Part shown: positions 53,601-64,000 of the stretch, piece by piece
Layout of the letters: each line of letters begins with the position of its first letter
Position numbering within the stretch: position 1 is the stretch's first letter
From: Phragmites australis
Taxonomy: Eukaryota > Streptophyta > Magnoliopsida > Poales > Poaceae
DNA length: 64,000 bases
Assembly (NCBI RefSeq): GCF_958298935.1
Contig: NC_084942.1
Span: forward strand, 15,321,501 to 15,385,500
Direction of reading: 5' to 3'
The notes under the pieces: model-generated
Databases searched by the model: none
Seen by the model: the letters and a program-made list of their open reading frames with translations, nothing else
Told to the model about the DNA's origin: nothing
Translations under genes and position numbers: made by a program

Positions 53601-56600
53601 CCGGCCTGCGTCTTCCCAACACCGCCCAACTCCACTCTGATCCCGCTCCTCCGACGGTGGTCCAGTCCATCAACATCCAGTCCAGGGTCCCCATCGTCTT
53701 GGACCTCAACGACGACAACTACACGGCCTGGGCACGCGCGTTCTCCGCCGTGTTTGGCCAGTATGGCCTGGGGGACCACGTCAATGGCTCCCCACCCAAG
53801 GGCGACTCCGACTGGGTGCAAAACGATTGCGCCATTGTCTCTTGGCTCTACAACCGCGTCGCCCCCGACCTCCTTAGCGTCGTCTCCGACGACACGGACT
53901 TTGCTTTCTCTCTGTGGCACGGCATTCGCAATCTGTTTCGCGACAACAGGTCGACACGTGCTGTCTACCTCAACGCCGAGTTTCGCCGCTTCTTCCAGGG
54001 CGATCTGTCCGTGCTCGCCTACTGCACTCGGATGAAGTCCATGGCCGATCGCCTGGCCAATCTGGGCGCCCCTATCATCGAGCCCAATCTCGTCCTCAAC
54101 ATCATTCGGGGTCTCATCCCCAGCCTGCACCAAGCCGTTCCCCATATCACAATGCGCAAGCGCCTCCCCTCCTTCCTCAAGACGCGCTCCATGCTCCAAC
54201 TTGAGGAACATCGGATCGGCGAATCTGCCAAGTTGCAGGCTGCCGCGGCGCTCCTCGCCCAAGCCCGGTCCGTCCACCTGCCGTCGCAGCCGCCGCAAGG
54301 CCCCACGGGCGGTTCTTCTTCAAGCACCAACCACCGCCCGCCCGTGCCATCCTCGTCAGCCTCCTCGTTCAACAACAAGAAGAAGAAGCCGTCCAACACG
54401 GCTTCCTCCACGTCTTCTGCACCGCCAGCAGGCTTCCAGCCCGGCGTCAACCCGTGGACTGGCCTGGTGCACACCTGGCCGTTCCCACCACCACGCGACA
54501 GCGCCGGCATCCTCGGCCAGCGCCCCGCCGGCACGCCTCCGCAGGCCCACGTCGCCACTAGTGCCCAGGGCGATTCGTCGGCGAACGTTGACCCTCAGCT
54601 GCTTGCTGCGCTGACAGATCTCTCTCTCCACAACTCCGGCGGCAATTGGTACCTCGACACGGGCGCCTCGTCTCACATGGCTTCCGGCTCTGGTAACATC
54701 TCCTCCATCCACCCTCACTCCTCTTCCACCAACATCATGGTCGGCAATGGATCTCTGTTACCGATCACACATGTTGGCTCTTCCACAACTCCTACCTCTC
54801 TTTCTCCTCTTGCTCTCCGCAATATTCTCATCTCTCCCTCCCTGATCAAAAATCTCGTCTCAGTTCGTGCTTTGACTCGTGATAATCCCATTACTGTTGA
54901 GTTTGATAAACTTGGCTTCTCTATCAAGGATCAGCACACCCAGGCGGTGATTCTCCGCAGTGACAGCACCAGCGACCTGTACCCGTTGCAGCTGTCCACA
55001 CCGCCATCCTCTCCACACTGTCTCGCCACCGTCACCGCTGATCTTTGGCATCAGCGCCTCGGCCATCCCGGCAAGGAGAGCTTTCTTCAGTTACTCAAGC
55101 ATTTCAAATTCAGCTGTAATAAAGATTTGTCGCATACCTGTCATGCTTGCCGCACCGGCAAACATGTTTGACTACCTTTTCATTCCTCCATTCCAAAAAC
55201 AGCAGCACCATTTGAATTGATTCACTGTGATGTATGGACATCCCCCGAATCCAGTTTTTCGGGCTATCAATATTATCTTGCTTTACTTGATGATTTCACT
55301 CATTTTGTCTGGACGTTTCCTCTACAACGCAAATCCGATGTTGCTGCTGCAATCAAGTCGTTTCACGCCTATGCTCGCACCCAGTTTGATCGTCCTATAA
55401 AGGCAATCCAATTCGACAATGGCGGTGAATTTGACAACGCCACTCTACGCTCCTTCTATGCCTCCAATGGCATCGTGATGCGCCTCTCCTGCCCATACAC
55501 TTCCCCCCAAAATGGAAAGGCCGAGCGCATCCTGCGTACGCTGAATGACGGTGTCCGTGTCCTCCTTCTCCATGCTGGGCTCTCACCCAAGTTCTGGGTT
55601 GAAGCTCTCCACACCTCCACCTTTCTTCTCAATCGACGGCCCTGCAAACCAAAGTCGCTAGACACTCCGTTTCAGCTCCTCCATGGGCGCGCTCCCGATT
55701 ACAGTGTGCTTCGCGTCTTCGGATGTCTCTGCTATCCCAATACCCAGGCCACAAGCGCTAACAAACTTGCTCCACGCTCTGTGGCATGCATCTTCATTGG
55801 CTATTCGCAGGATCATCGAGGCTACCGGTGCTATGACCTGACGTCGAGACGCGTCATCGTCTCGCGCCATGTCTACTTCGACGAAGCGACGTTCCCGCTC
55901 CGCCCCCGATCCGCCGCGCCGTCGACATCGCTCCACGTCTACGAACCCTGGCGCGCAGACCTCGACACCACGAACAGCTCGGTCTTCCAGACGCCGAGCG
56001 CCCCGACTCGGCAACGAACGGCGCCAACCACGCCGATCGAACCGGCGCACGATGCGACGCCCACTACGCCGAGCGCCCCAGCGAACGCCGCGGCTCCCGC
56101 AGCGCCGCTCGAGCCTGCGCCACGTTCCGCCACATCGGCCGCGCCATCTACGTCCTCGCCCCCACCACCTACGGTGTCAGGCGCGCCCACTCCATCTTCC
56201 GTGGACTCGTCCGTTCCGACAACGGCAGCGCCAAGCATCCCACTCGTCCAACGGCACACGATGATCACTCAGGCTCGGGCTGGCACGTTCAAGCCTAACC
56301 CCAAGTATGCGACGGTGGCAATGACAACAAGCATCTCGCCCATTCCCACATCAGTGCATGCAGCCCTGAAGGATCCGAACTGGCGCGCGGCGATGCAGGC
56401 AGAATTCGATGCCCTTCAAGCCAACCACACGTGGGAGCTCGTCCCCAAACCCTCGGGCAAGAATCTCGTCAGTGGGAAGTGGATTTTTCGTCACAAGTTC
56501 AAGGAAGATGGAAGCCTCGATCGCTACAAGGCGAGGTGGGTCGTCCGGGGATTCACTCAGCGCGCGGGCATCGACTACGGCGAGACATACTGTCCCGTCG

Positions 56601-59600
56601 TCAAGTCGGCCACCGTGCGCACGGTGCTCACGCTTGCCGCCTCGCGCGACTGGCCTGTGCACCAATTGGACGTCAACAACGCCTTCCTCCACGGCGTGCT
56701 CGACGAGGACATCTACGCCAGACAACCAGCGGGCTTTGCTGATTTGTCGCGTCGTGACCACGTCTGCCACCTCTCCAAGAGCCTCTACGGCCTCAAGCAA
56801 GCGCCGCGCGCATGGTACAGGCTAGGATGCCCCGATACGCGATACGGATACGCCGATACGGGTACGCTGATACGGGGATACGGGAGTTTCAAAAAATAAG
56901 GATACGCCGATACGCCGATATATATAAATTAAAACTAAGAATGCAGCAATTATAGAGAATGATATGAATGATTCCTCATACCAACAAATCGAGTTCAGAT
57001 TCAAATAGATAATACTAGTATACTACTAGTTTACTACTAGACTACAAGTTTAAATATTGCACTACATCATACAGGATACAAGGCACAAGGCCAAATAATT
57101 GAGATGGCTCTGTATCAGAATTCTCCATCTTCAAAAAGCATGACCTCAAATTCTGGTTCATCTAGTGAGAGATCAGCTAGTTCAAGAATGCCAGCACCAT
57201 CAAAGGAATCAAAGGCATCTCCTCCAACATCCCACATGCGACTTCGGCCCTTCAAATATTCATCAGAGTTTCTTGAAAGAAGACGCATGTTGCTGTGGAT
57301 AAACACTAAATCCTCGGCACGCATAGGAGTGAGCCTATTTCTCTTTATGCTATGGATGAAACCATAGGTACTCCAATTCCTTTCACATGCAGAAGAAGAT
57401 GATGGCTGCCCAAGCAACTTGAAAGCTAAAAGTTTCAACTCTGAGGTCCTTTGACCATGAATGCCCCACCATTCCTTAGGGTCAAGATTGTTTCTGTCGT
57501 CAATTGAATCAGGGCTATCAAAGCCACTTCCAAATAGAGAGAATTTAGCAAACTGCTGCTTAATTTTTATAAGGTCCTCCGGAATGGGAAATAACTTTCT
57601 AAAGCATTTGTTCCTCATGTCAGAAATTTCAACATCATCATGGGGCGCCACACGACCTTCAGCTTCAGAAAGCCAATTTGGAGTATAGTACCTACGCAAA
57701 CAATGAAACAAGTACATAAATTAGTCCCAAATGAGATAAAATGAAAACAAATGACAATGACAATTGAACTAATAATTACCTTGGATTCAGAGAATGTGCC
57801 AAACAATGAAGAGGGGTGTTGCTTTTTGCCCATCGAGCTACTAAAATGCCATGAACAATTTCATAAAAAACAGATTCTTCATCATGCCTCTTTCCCTCAT
57901 GGCGATAAATGCAATCTTTCACCTTCTCTATCATGGTGTCCCACATCTCATAAATCAAATGGAGGGATGGCTTGTCAGTGTCGGCGCCACGTAGCATTGA
58001 ATAAATGGGCTCAGTGAAATCAACAATGTATCTGACTTGGTCCCACCACACATCATCAAGCAACTTTTCTTTTACAAACCTTGCTTTCTCCTTATCATCA
58101 TCCCTATAAGCTGACCACTTGTCACCAATAACCATTAACACAAGTGAATCTCTGAGAACAAGGAACCTCTTCAACATGACAATCTGTGATGCAAATCTTG
58201 TGTCAGCAATTGCAAGAAACTTGAGCTTACTATACTCATTGAACATTGATAGCCGCATGCTGTGATTCATGATAAAAATTTTAATCATGAAGGCATCCCC
58301 TGCGACATCTTTGATCCACATGAGTTCATCGTTCTCACCATCATTGTTCTTTGCAGCACAAATGTTTTTCAATGCCAAATTCAGAGTGTGGACTACACAT
58401 GGAGTCCAGAAAATGTTGTTGTACCTTTGTTCCACTATCAACCCAGCAGCTTTGCAATTTGAAGCATTATCTGTGATCACTTGGACCACATTTTTTGCTC
58501 CAACTTCTTCTATCACAGCAATCAATTTCTCAGCAATGTACTCCTTGTTCTTCACATCTCCTGATGTGTTAATAGCTCTTAAGAACATAGGGCCACTCCC
58601 AGCTATGGCTATAAAGTTGATGAGGGGTCTTCTTTGAGCATCACTCCACCCATCAGATGCAATTGTCACCCCTTTTGTCGGCCATGTACTCTTGATTGGT
58701 TCCAGCAGCCTCTCAACATTGTCCTTCTCCAGTTGGAGAAGAGTCGTCCTCAACTTGTTGTACCCAGGAGGTACATACCCCCCCAAATCATTGTTTGCAA
58801 GAAAAGTGAAAGCAGCTAGATAATTTGGGTTTCTTGCCAAATTGAATGGAAGACCTGCAAATTACAAAGACAGGAACACATTGGCCATTGCAGTAGCAAT
58901 CAGCAAATATTTTGGCTCAAATCAGTGAAAAGAGGAGCAATAAAGATTAAAGAATATAGGATGCAAAGCTGCAAACCTGATGTGTAGAACATTCTTGCAA
59001 TAAGAGCATCAGCCATCTGGCGAAGTTCATTGTGAAAACTTTCTTCTACCCCAGTTTGTTTCTTTCTTCTCTTTGATTGTGTGCTAGTTGTGGCTTCAGA
59101 AGGGGGTAAACCTGCACCCAGAGTCTGCATTGACAAAGGAACACTCCTGGGTTGACTAGTACTAATGGTTGCTTCGGCTGCAGCTACTTCCCTGCGAAGT
59201 TGCTCAAGTATAGGCACTGTCACTTTTCTGCAAATACTAACACCTTGGCCTGTTATCTTCAACAAATGTGCTCTCACTCTAGTATAGCTACCAGGTATTA
59301 TTTTGTGGCAAAAGTAGCACTCTGATTTGGCATTTCCTCCTGAAGGACCATTAGACTCAAGTTTTCTAACATGCCTCCAAAGAGGATACTTAAGATCGTA
59401 GAGTTGATTCTCATCGCTTTGAGCACCTGATCCGGCACCATAACTTGATTCATTGAGACTACTACCTTGCAGCGAAGAACTAGCACTACCACTTGCCATC
59501 TCTGAACATCAAAACACAGAAGAGAAATGAAAAAACCTCAGATCTGGAGGGTGGAGGTTACAGACAACAACCAGGCAAAGGAAGGAGGTGAAAGGAGATG

Positions 59601-62600
59601 GCAAGTTGCCAACTCGTACCTCAAGCAAAGGAACAACTGCTAGCTGAATGGATGGAGCACGCTGCTCAGCGCTAGTGGTGGCCTCGGCCGGCGAGAAGGA
59701 GTTGGAGACGCAACGGTGGCCTCGGCTGGCGGGAAGCAGCTGGCGATGGCGCGATGCAACGGTGGCCTCGGCCGGTGGGAAGGAGCTGGCGACGGCGCGA
59801 CGCAACGGTGGCCTCGACCGGCGGGATGGAGCAGGCGACGGACAAAGAGATGGAGGCACAGAGCATGTGATGGCCGGCGGCTCATTCCAATCAGTGCTAT
59901 TATGTTTTAGGGTTGCATTGAGATGGGTAAATGGGTTGAAAAACTGGGCTCTTGAGATGGTGGGCTTTAATTTGAGGGGTTATGGGCTGCGAAGTATCGG
60001 AGGAGTATCGGGAAGTATCGAAGGAGTATCGGGATTATTTTTATTTATTTTTTGGGCTGTATTTTCCGATACTTCCCCGATACCGTATCGGCGACGTATC
60101 GGCGCGTATCGGTATCGGATACGTATCGCGATACGGGTACGGCACTTGGGGGAAGTATCGGGGTAAAATAGGGTACAGGCGGCTTGCAAGCTTCCTCGGC
60201 GACCTCGGCTTCAAGCCCACCCGGTCGGACAACTCGCTGTTCGTCCTCCACCAAGGCAATGAATCAGCATATCTCCTTCTCTACGTGGACGACATCGTCC
60301 TTACGGCGTCGTCCACAGTGCTACTTCACCAGGTCACCGCCTCCATCAACGCTGAATTTGCACTCAAGGACATGGGCTCTCTCCACTACTTCCTTGGGAT
60401 TCAAGTTCGTCGCACCGCAGCTGGTTTCTTCCTCAACCAACGGCAGTACGCACTTGATCTCCTGGATCGCGCGGGAATGACTGATTGCACATCGTGCTTG
60501 ACGCCGATCGACACAGCTGGCAAGCTCTCGGCATCCTCTGGCACACCACTGTCCGTGGACGACGCATCAACATACCGAAGCATGGTCGGGGCGCTTCAAT
60601 ACCTCACCATGACGAGGCCGGACATCCAGTACGCTGTTCAACAAGCTTGTCTCCACATGCATCAACCGACGTCGGCACATCAAGGCATTGTGAAGCGGAT
60701 ACTGCGCTACGTCCGTGGCACCAGTGCAATGGGACTCCATCTGTCCGGATCCAAGCAGCTCGACATCGTCGCCTTCTCGGACGCCGACTGGGCCGGTTAC
60801 CCGGATACCCGCCGCTCCACATCCGGGTACTGTGTCTTCCTCGGTGATGCTCTGGTCTCGTGGTCGAGTAAGCGGCAAACAGTGGTGTCCCGTTCAAGCG
60901 CGGAGGCGGAATACCGAGGCGTGGCCAACGCTGTGGCTGAATGCACATGGCTGCGCCAGCTCCTCGGCGAACTTGGGCACAACCACAGCAAGGCGACAGT
61001 GGTGTTCTGTGACAACGTGTCCGCCTGTTACATGAGTAACAATCCTGTCCATCACAAGCGCACCAAGCACATCGAGCTAGATGTTCACTTCGTTCGGGAG
61101 AAGGTGGCCATCGGTGAGTGCCGGGTTCTGCAAGTTCCTACGACACAGCAGTTCGCCGACGTGATGACCAAAGGATTGCCCACAGCAAGCTTCAACGAAT
61201 TTCGATCCAGTCTGTGCGTCTTCGGCGACTCCGACGTCCAAACTGCGCGGGGGTGTTAGCATGCAGTCATGCAGTGACCACGTCCCGTGGTTCTCCCCGT
61301 TTGTAGCTTATGCAGTTAGCTCATGTACTTGTATATGTATCTGTAACACTGATCAATACAAGGCGTGGTTGCAATCATTCTCATGATTACAAGCATTATG
61401 ATGTGGTCTTAAAAGCTGTAAGACATGAAACATATGCCCAGCAGCAAAGGCTGTGGCAGTATAATAGGAGCAACTTATAAGTGCTTTGAGTTTTGATCCC
61501 ACACTGAACTAAAATTAGTTGCTGCCAAATCTCAAAAACAAAGATCATTAAGCAAACCAAGCAAGCACACTCTAACTGAGCAATTTGTACAAGCTCATCA
61601 TTGTGATCTTCAAAAGAAAGAAGAGCCAAGAAGTATATCATTGGATTTTCCGTTTAGTTGATGTTTGAATTTGTTTTTTAAGGCACATATTATAGATGTA
61701 TGTAACTGCTGTGTTAGAATGAGAGAATAAACACAGATTTTCCTGTTTGAATTTTAGTGCGATTTATTTTTAATGTCTTGGGTGATTAGACAGATTATGC
61801 TAATTTGTTTGTTCATCCTCTAAATATTGTTTATCCAATATAATATGAAATTCTCTCATTCCATTTGCTTAGGGTTTGTTTGCAGCTGTTGTGTTGCGTT
61901 GTGTTGTAGAATCTAGTTAGTTAGAGGAATATTTGTCATTCCTAGTGTGATTTTTGCTGTTACAGATTCTAAGAAGATGCTTTCAATTGCATCTAAAAAT
62001 AGAAATTAAAAAGCACTTTTAAAAATCACTGGAATGACAAACGGAGCTTTATTCTGTTGTATAGTCCCGTCTGCTACATCTCAGTTCCGTGTATTCCTCA
62101 TAATATTGTCAACTTAGAAATGATGCTAGATTTCGCTGGGGAATCTTGTCAATAGAAACTGTCAAATGAATCATGAGTAGGATTAGGAACACCATATCAT
62201 GAGTTGCTTGACTTTCATATCATATTTCCTGACATTGCACCAATATAAAAAAGAAGCAACATAGGTTTGGCTAAGAAAAAATGTGCATTCTTTTAGTGCA
62301 GTATGACTTGGAATAATGGTATGCTGATAGAAGTTTTTGTATCCACGCAGTGCTCTAGGAACTTGGTTCTTCTCGGTTGCTGGTGCTCTTGTTGCTATTC
62401 CAGTGGGCATAAAGAAGAAATCCTTAGCTCCGCTGGTCTTCTTTGGCACCACGGGAACCATGCTTGACATCATCATGGGCATTAGCCAGTGTGAGCGGGA
62501 GCATGCTGAGCGGCAGATGAAGCTTCTGGAAGCGCAGAACCTTTCGGCGAATGCTTCAACTGGGAGTGAAAACTCGGAATCCTTTGGCAATGCAGACAAG

Positions 62601-62603
62601 TGA
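50631..62603 (+). CDS. Small two-helix membrane protein, 101 residues, two exons with an 11.7-kb intron
   Basis: Exon 1 is 50631-50683 (MERIGGGEKQLEDCTVS plus two bases) with donor AA|GTCAGTGAG. Exon 2 is 62351-62603, after acceptor ttgtatccacgcag. The junction is in phase and gives Asn, then ALGTWFFSVAGALVAIPVGI (first hydrophobic helix), a KKK turn, SLAPLVFFGTTGTMLDIIMG (second helix), a SQCEREHAERQMKLLEAQN amphipathic segment and an acidic Ser-rich tail ending NADK. The sequence looks conserved and undamaged. I do not recognise a named family; the shape suggests a small organellar or endomembrane protein. The intron was expanded by a hAT-like element and a Copia element bearing another hAT element. 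Confidence 0.85.
51810..51872 (+). promoter_or_regulatory. Captured promoter: AGCCCA box, telo-box and TATA box
   Basis: agccca (51811-51816), ctagggttt (51825-51833, a telo-box) and acatatataa (51861-51870) occur in the order and spacing of plant ribosomal-protein or plastid-ribosome gene promoters, ahead of an ATG at 51954. Confidence 0.5.
51954..52175 (+). pseudogene. Captured first-exon fragment, transit-peptide-like
   Basis: From the ATG at 51954 the frame begins MALQALTLVPPFAPQCVLP and is rich in Ser, Arg, Pro and Ala, resembling a chloroplast transit peptide. It then loses protein-like character. Together with the upstream telo-box promoter it looks like the 5' end of a nuclear gene for a plastid translation protein. 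The donor gene cannot be named from this fragment. Confidence 0.35.
52939..53064. repeat. Perfect 63-bp tandem duplication
   Basis: catatatgatctcagcttga at 52939 is repeated at 53002; the two 63-bp units are identical by eye, implying a recent slippage or duplication in the intron. Confidence 0.95.
53361..53498 (+). repeat. 5' LTR of the Copia element
   Basis: 138 bp, TG...CA ends, followed at once by the initiator-Met primer-binding site. Confidence 0.95.
56822..60171 (-). mobile_element. Apparently complete autonomous hAT transposon, 3350 bp
   Basis: Ends are ctaggatgccccgatac and the complement of ctattttaccccgatac. Perfect 8-bp target repeats ggtacagg flank it (56814-56821, 60172-60179), and removing one repeat plus the insert restores the Copia RT frame. 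Subterminal regions on both sides contain many gatacg/cgtatc motifs, the likely transposase-binding sites. The interior encodes a transposase on the minus strand without interruption. It is nested in a Copia element that is itself in a host intron. Confidence 0.95.
57115..59499 (-). CDS. hAT transposase, three exons, 724 residues
   Basis: Exons are 59499-58977, 58854-57780 and 57691-57115; all junctions are GT-AG and in phase. Exon 1 has a BED-type zinc finger (YPLWRHVRKLES, then ECYFCHKIIPGSYTRVRAHLL) and a basic SKRRKKQ stretch. Exon 2 carries a DUF659 domain (VTIASDGWSDAQRRPLINF, VQVITDNASNCKAAG, FWTPCVVHTLNLALKNI) with the conserved acidic residues of the RNase-H-like core. Exon 3 has the hAT C-terminal dimerisation region (WWGIHGQRTSELKLLAFKLL, SSSACERNWSTYGFIHSIKR). 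The acidic tail ends FEDGEF. No stop or frameshift was seen, so the protein may be active and could mobilise related non-autonomous copies with similar ends. Confidence 0.93.
61254..61391 (+). repeat. 3' LTR of the Copia element
   Basis: 138 bp, preceded by a short purine tract (gcgcggggg). The gag-pol stop codon TAG (61257-61259) falls inside its first bases. Confidence 0.95.
61397..62350. other. 3' part of the host intron
   Basis: AT-rich, ending in a normal acceptor. No coding sequence or clear inserted element was recognised. Confidence 0.6.
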
Positions 62604-63295
62604 AATGCATCTTTTGTTTTTCTAACTTCTAGCATCACCTCTCATGACTGGAAATCGTGCTCGTATGCCAATTTGACGCCTCTGGAAATTCTGAAATATG
62701 GTTGTCCTTCGTATTCCTAATAATGAGTAATTGTGCATTGAGCAATGATCAGTCATCAGTGCGAGTCAACTGCTAGTAAAAACAATGGTCTGTTACTTTC
62801 TATCGGACAAGTTATGAAAATTTGACGCCTCTGATAATTCTGAAATATAAGATTTTGGGTCCACTTTTTTTAAAAAAAATATTGTGAGTTCAACGAATAA
62901 TAACCAGGATCATCTTGGTTCTCAACTAAACACTACCAGTGATAGACGCTGATTAGATTGACAACTACCTCACGTATAACTCTAATAAACTGTCACAACA
63001 TCTAAAGTCTCAAAGACACTGTTATTCTTCGTTTGCAAAAGTCTAGAATTTTCTTTTTGAGGATTCGAAACCCTCTACATTGGTGGTGCAATGTTCTTCA
63101 GCGCTTTTCCATGAACACAAGCGTTATGCTTCCTCAATTGATGCCTGAAAAATTGCTGCTGCTACTGGGCCAGTTGGTAACGGCAATCGTTTCCAGCAAA
63201 CCGCAGCCATCTCGTCCAGAGTGCCCAACAAGCTTCATCCCTGACTGAACGGAGATGCCTGCAGCTAGCAGTACAGATCAGCTGAGTCTTCCTTT
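62604..63295. other. 3' UTR and intergenic spacer
   Basis: Begins with the 3' UTR of the small membrane-protein gene (no canonical AATAAA; tcctaataatga near 62716 is the nearest candidate). The remainder is AT-rich. Plus-strand frames here show no domain. Confidence 0.5.
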
Positions 63296-64000
63296 CCTTT
63301 GTGTATCCATCATGGTCTCGGTGCAGACGTGGCCGTCGACGTTGATGGCCGGGCAGGCCGGGGCGTCGGGGGACGTGCTGGGGTTGTAGCTGAGCCCCTT
63401 TCAGTGGCGGCCTGCGACGGGCATGGTGACAGTGGTGCCATTGCAGTAGGTCTAGTAGAGGAACTTGGTGTAGAGAACCTCCAGGCCGTCGTAGAACTTG
63501 TACCTTCTGCCGGGGTATCCGTGTTTCGGCATGGGGCCGAGATACATGAACGTCATGGGGATCTGGTAGAGGTACTTGTTCTTGTACCATGTCAATGGCA
63601 GCCTTCCTCCTGTTCAGTTTAGAGCAGTAGCATTTTACATCAACATGTGTATTAAATTTTACAAAATAATTTTGAGAAGAACAGAAAAGGAGTGTTGATT
63701 TAATTACCAGGATTGTATCTTCCGGTAATGGCGTTGCCACCTTCACCACCAGGGTACACAAGAGCGCCGCTCCAGACAATAGTTTGCAAGTGTCGATCAC
63801 CTTGCCGTTCCTCACCTTCCAGCTCTGGCCGCAGTCGAGGTCGAGCCCGGCAGCACCAGCCTCTGCGCCGGTGCAGTTGTAGTTGCCACTTGATGCCATC
63901 GGTGATGACCTGGATGGCATCGCAGTCGGAGACGATGTAGCCGTGGAGCTGCCAGTCGCCGCAGATGGTCCGGGAGAGGAGGCGCGAGTCGGCGCAGGCG
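63296..64000 (-). pseudogene. Beta-D-xylosidase (GH3) pseudogene, internally deleted
   Basis: Reading the minus strand from the window edge, ACADSRLLSRTICGDWQLHG continues into YIVSDCDAIQVIT, the GH3 segment with the catalytic Asp. After a one-base frame shift comes GAEAGAAGLDLDCGQSW. The sequence then jumps, in a third frame, to VYPGGEGGNAITGRYNPG, which normally lies some 250 residues farther on. An intron with good GT-AG edges (63709 to 63614) leads into GRLPLTWYKNKYLYQIPMT and GYPGRRYKFYDG. Stops interrupt the remainder near KFLY and AGRH, ending with the family's CPAINVDGHVC. Intact members are secreted cell-wall enzymes acting on xylan or arabinoxylan; this copy cannot be. The 5' part lies beyond the window. 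Confidence 0.85.

Larger units (their letters stand above)
53552..61259 (+). pseudogene. Copia Gag-Pol, one nonsense codon and one insertion
   Basis: 53552-55168 encodes gag (starting MSSSSSSS, with LDLNDDNYTAWARAFSAV) and an aspartic protease (WYLDTGASSHMAS). The usual CCHC zinc knuckle is absent, replaced by a Pro/Ser-rich linker containing NPWTG. The pre-integrase finger (WHQRLGHPGKES, CHACRTGKH) is followed by TGA at 55169-55171, where family members usually have Arg, so CGA to TGA is likely. The same frame continues with integrase (DDFTHFVWTF, QNGKAERILRTLN) and RT up to QAPRAWYR at 56821, where the hAT element interrupts it. It resumes at 60180 with RT (catalytic YVDD near 60280) and RNase H (SSAEAEYRGVA, TKHIELDVHFV). 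Not functional as it stands. Confidence 0.92.
53361..61391 (+). mobile_element. Copia retrotransposon (Ale/Retrofit-like) split by a hAT insertion
   Basis: LTRs of 138 bp (53361-53498 and 61254-61391) begin tgttagcatgcag and end catgattaca; they differ at one visible position. Target repeats agcat flank it (53356-53360, 61392-61396). The primer-binding site TGGTATCAGCC starts at 53499, directly after the LTR. Without the 3350-bp hAT insert and its 8-bp duplication the element is about 4.67 kb. Short LTRs, one gag-pol frame and small size fit the Ale/Retrofit lineage. It sits in the sense orientation in the intron of the small membrane-protein gene. Confidence 0.95.

Overview
The window is nuclear DNA of a flowering plant, most likely a grass. 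The protein genes have GC-rich first exons and AT-rich GT-AG introns. The intergenic space is filled with the mobile-element families typical of grass chromosomes: CACTA, MULE, hAT and Tourist-type DNA elements, Copia and chromovirus LTR elements, LINE debris and a tRNA-derived SINE. I cannot name the species.

Layout. 1-10201 is the right part of a large decayed CACTA element, with a TNP2-type transposase pseudogene followed by a Ulp1-protease-type pseudogene. Each gene is preceded by the same leader of about 350 bp, and each leader folds into a long imperfect hairpin. 10202-28150 has no convincing housekeeping gene. It holds tandem duplications, a SINE with target duplications (14368-14508), a 1.17-kb hAT element with 8-bp target repeats (14896-16069), a Tourist MITE (16235-16636), a GC-rich LINE-like block (20427-22425), a possible small secreted-peptide gene with a TATA box (24016-24473), the end of a second CACTA element (to 25956), a LINE RT remnant, and a composite element carrying a scrap of DUF247-like sequence.

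28288-30306 (minus) is a two-exon DUF247 gene. 31095-48052 (minus) is a 19-exon DEAD-box RNA helicase gene of the RH28/Drs1 type, reconstructed here exon by exon. It carries four coding lesions: +1 nt in exon 1, Walker-A Gly to Arg, motif-VI Arg to Val, and a frame break at the exon 13/14 junction. Its introns hold a solo LTR inserted at a splice acceptor, a 1.68-kb foldback MULE with 9-bp target repeats, and a complete young chromovirus of 5155 bp.

50631-62603 (plus) is a two-exon gene for a 101-residue membrane protein. Its single intron of about 11.7 kb contains a hAT-like element that captured a telo-box promoter and coding start, and an Ale/Retrofit-type Copia element with 138-bp LTRs. 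The Copia reverse transcriptase is in turn split by a 3350-bp hAT element with an uninterrupted three-exon transposase. 63296-64000 (minus) is a rearranged beta-D-xylosidase (GH3) pseudogene running off the window.

The three host genes show no functional link. The main theme is how insertions have remodelled introns, splice sites and coding capacity. All family assignments come from motifs read by eye; no database search was run.
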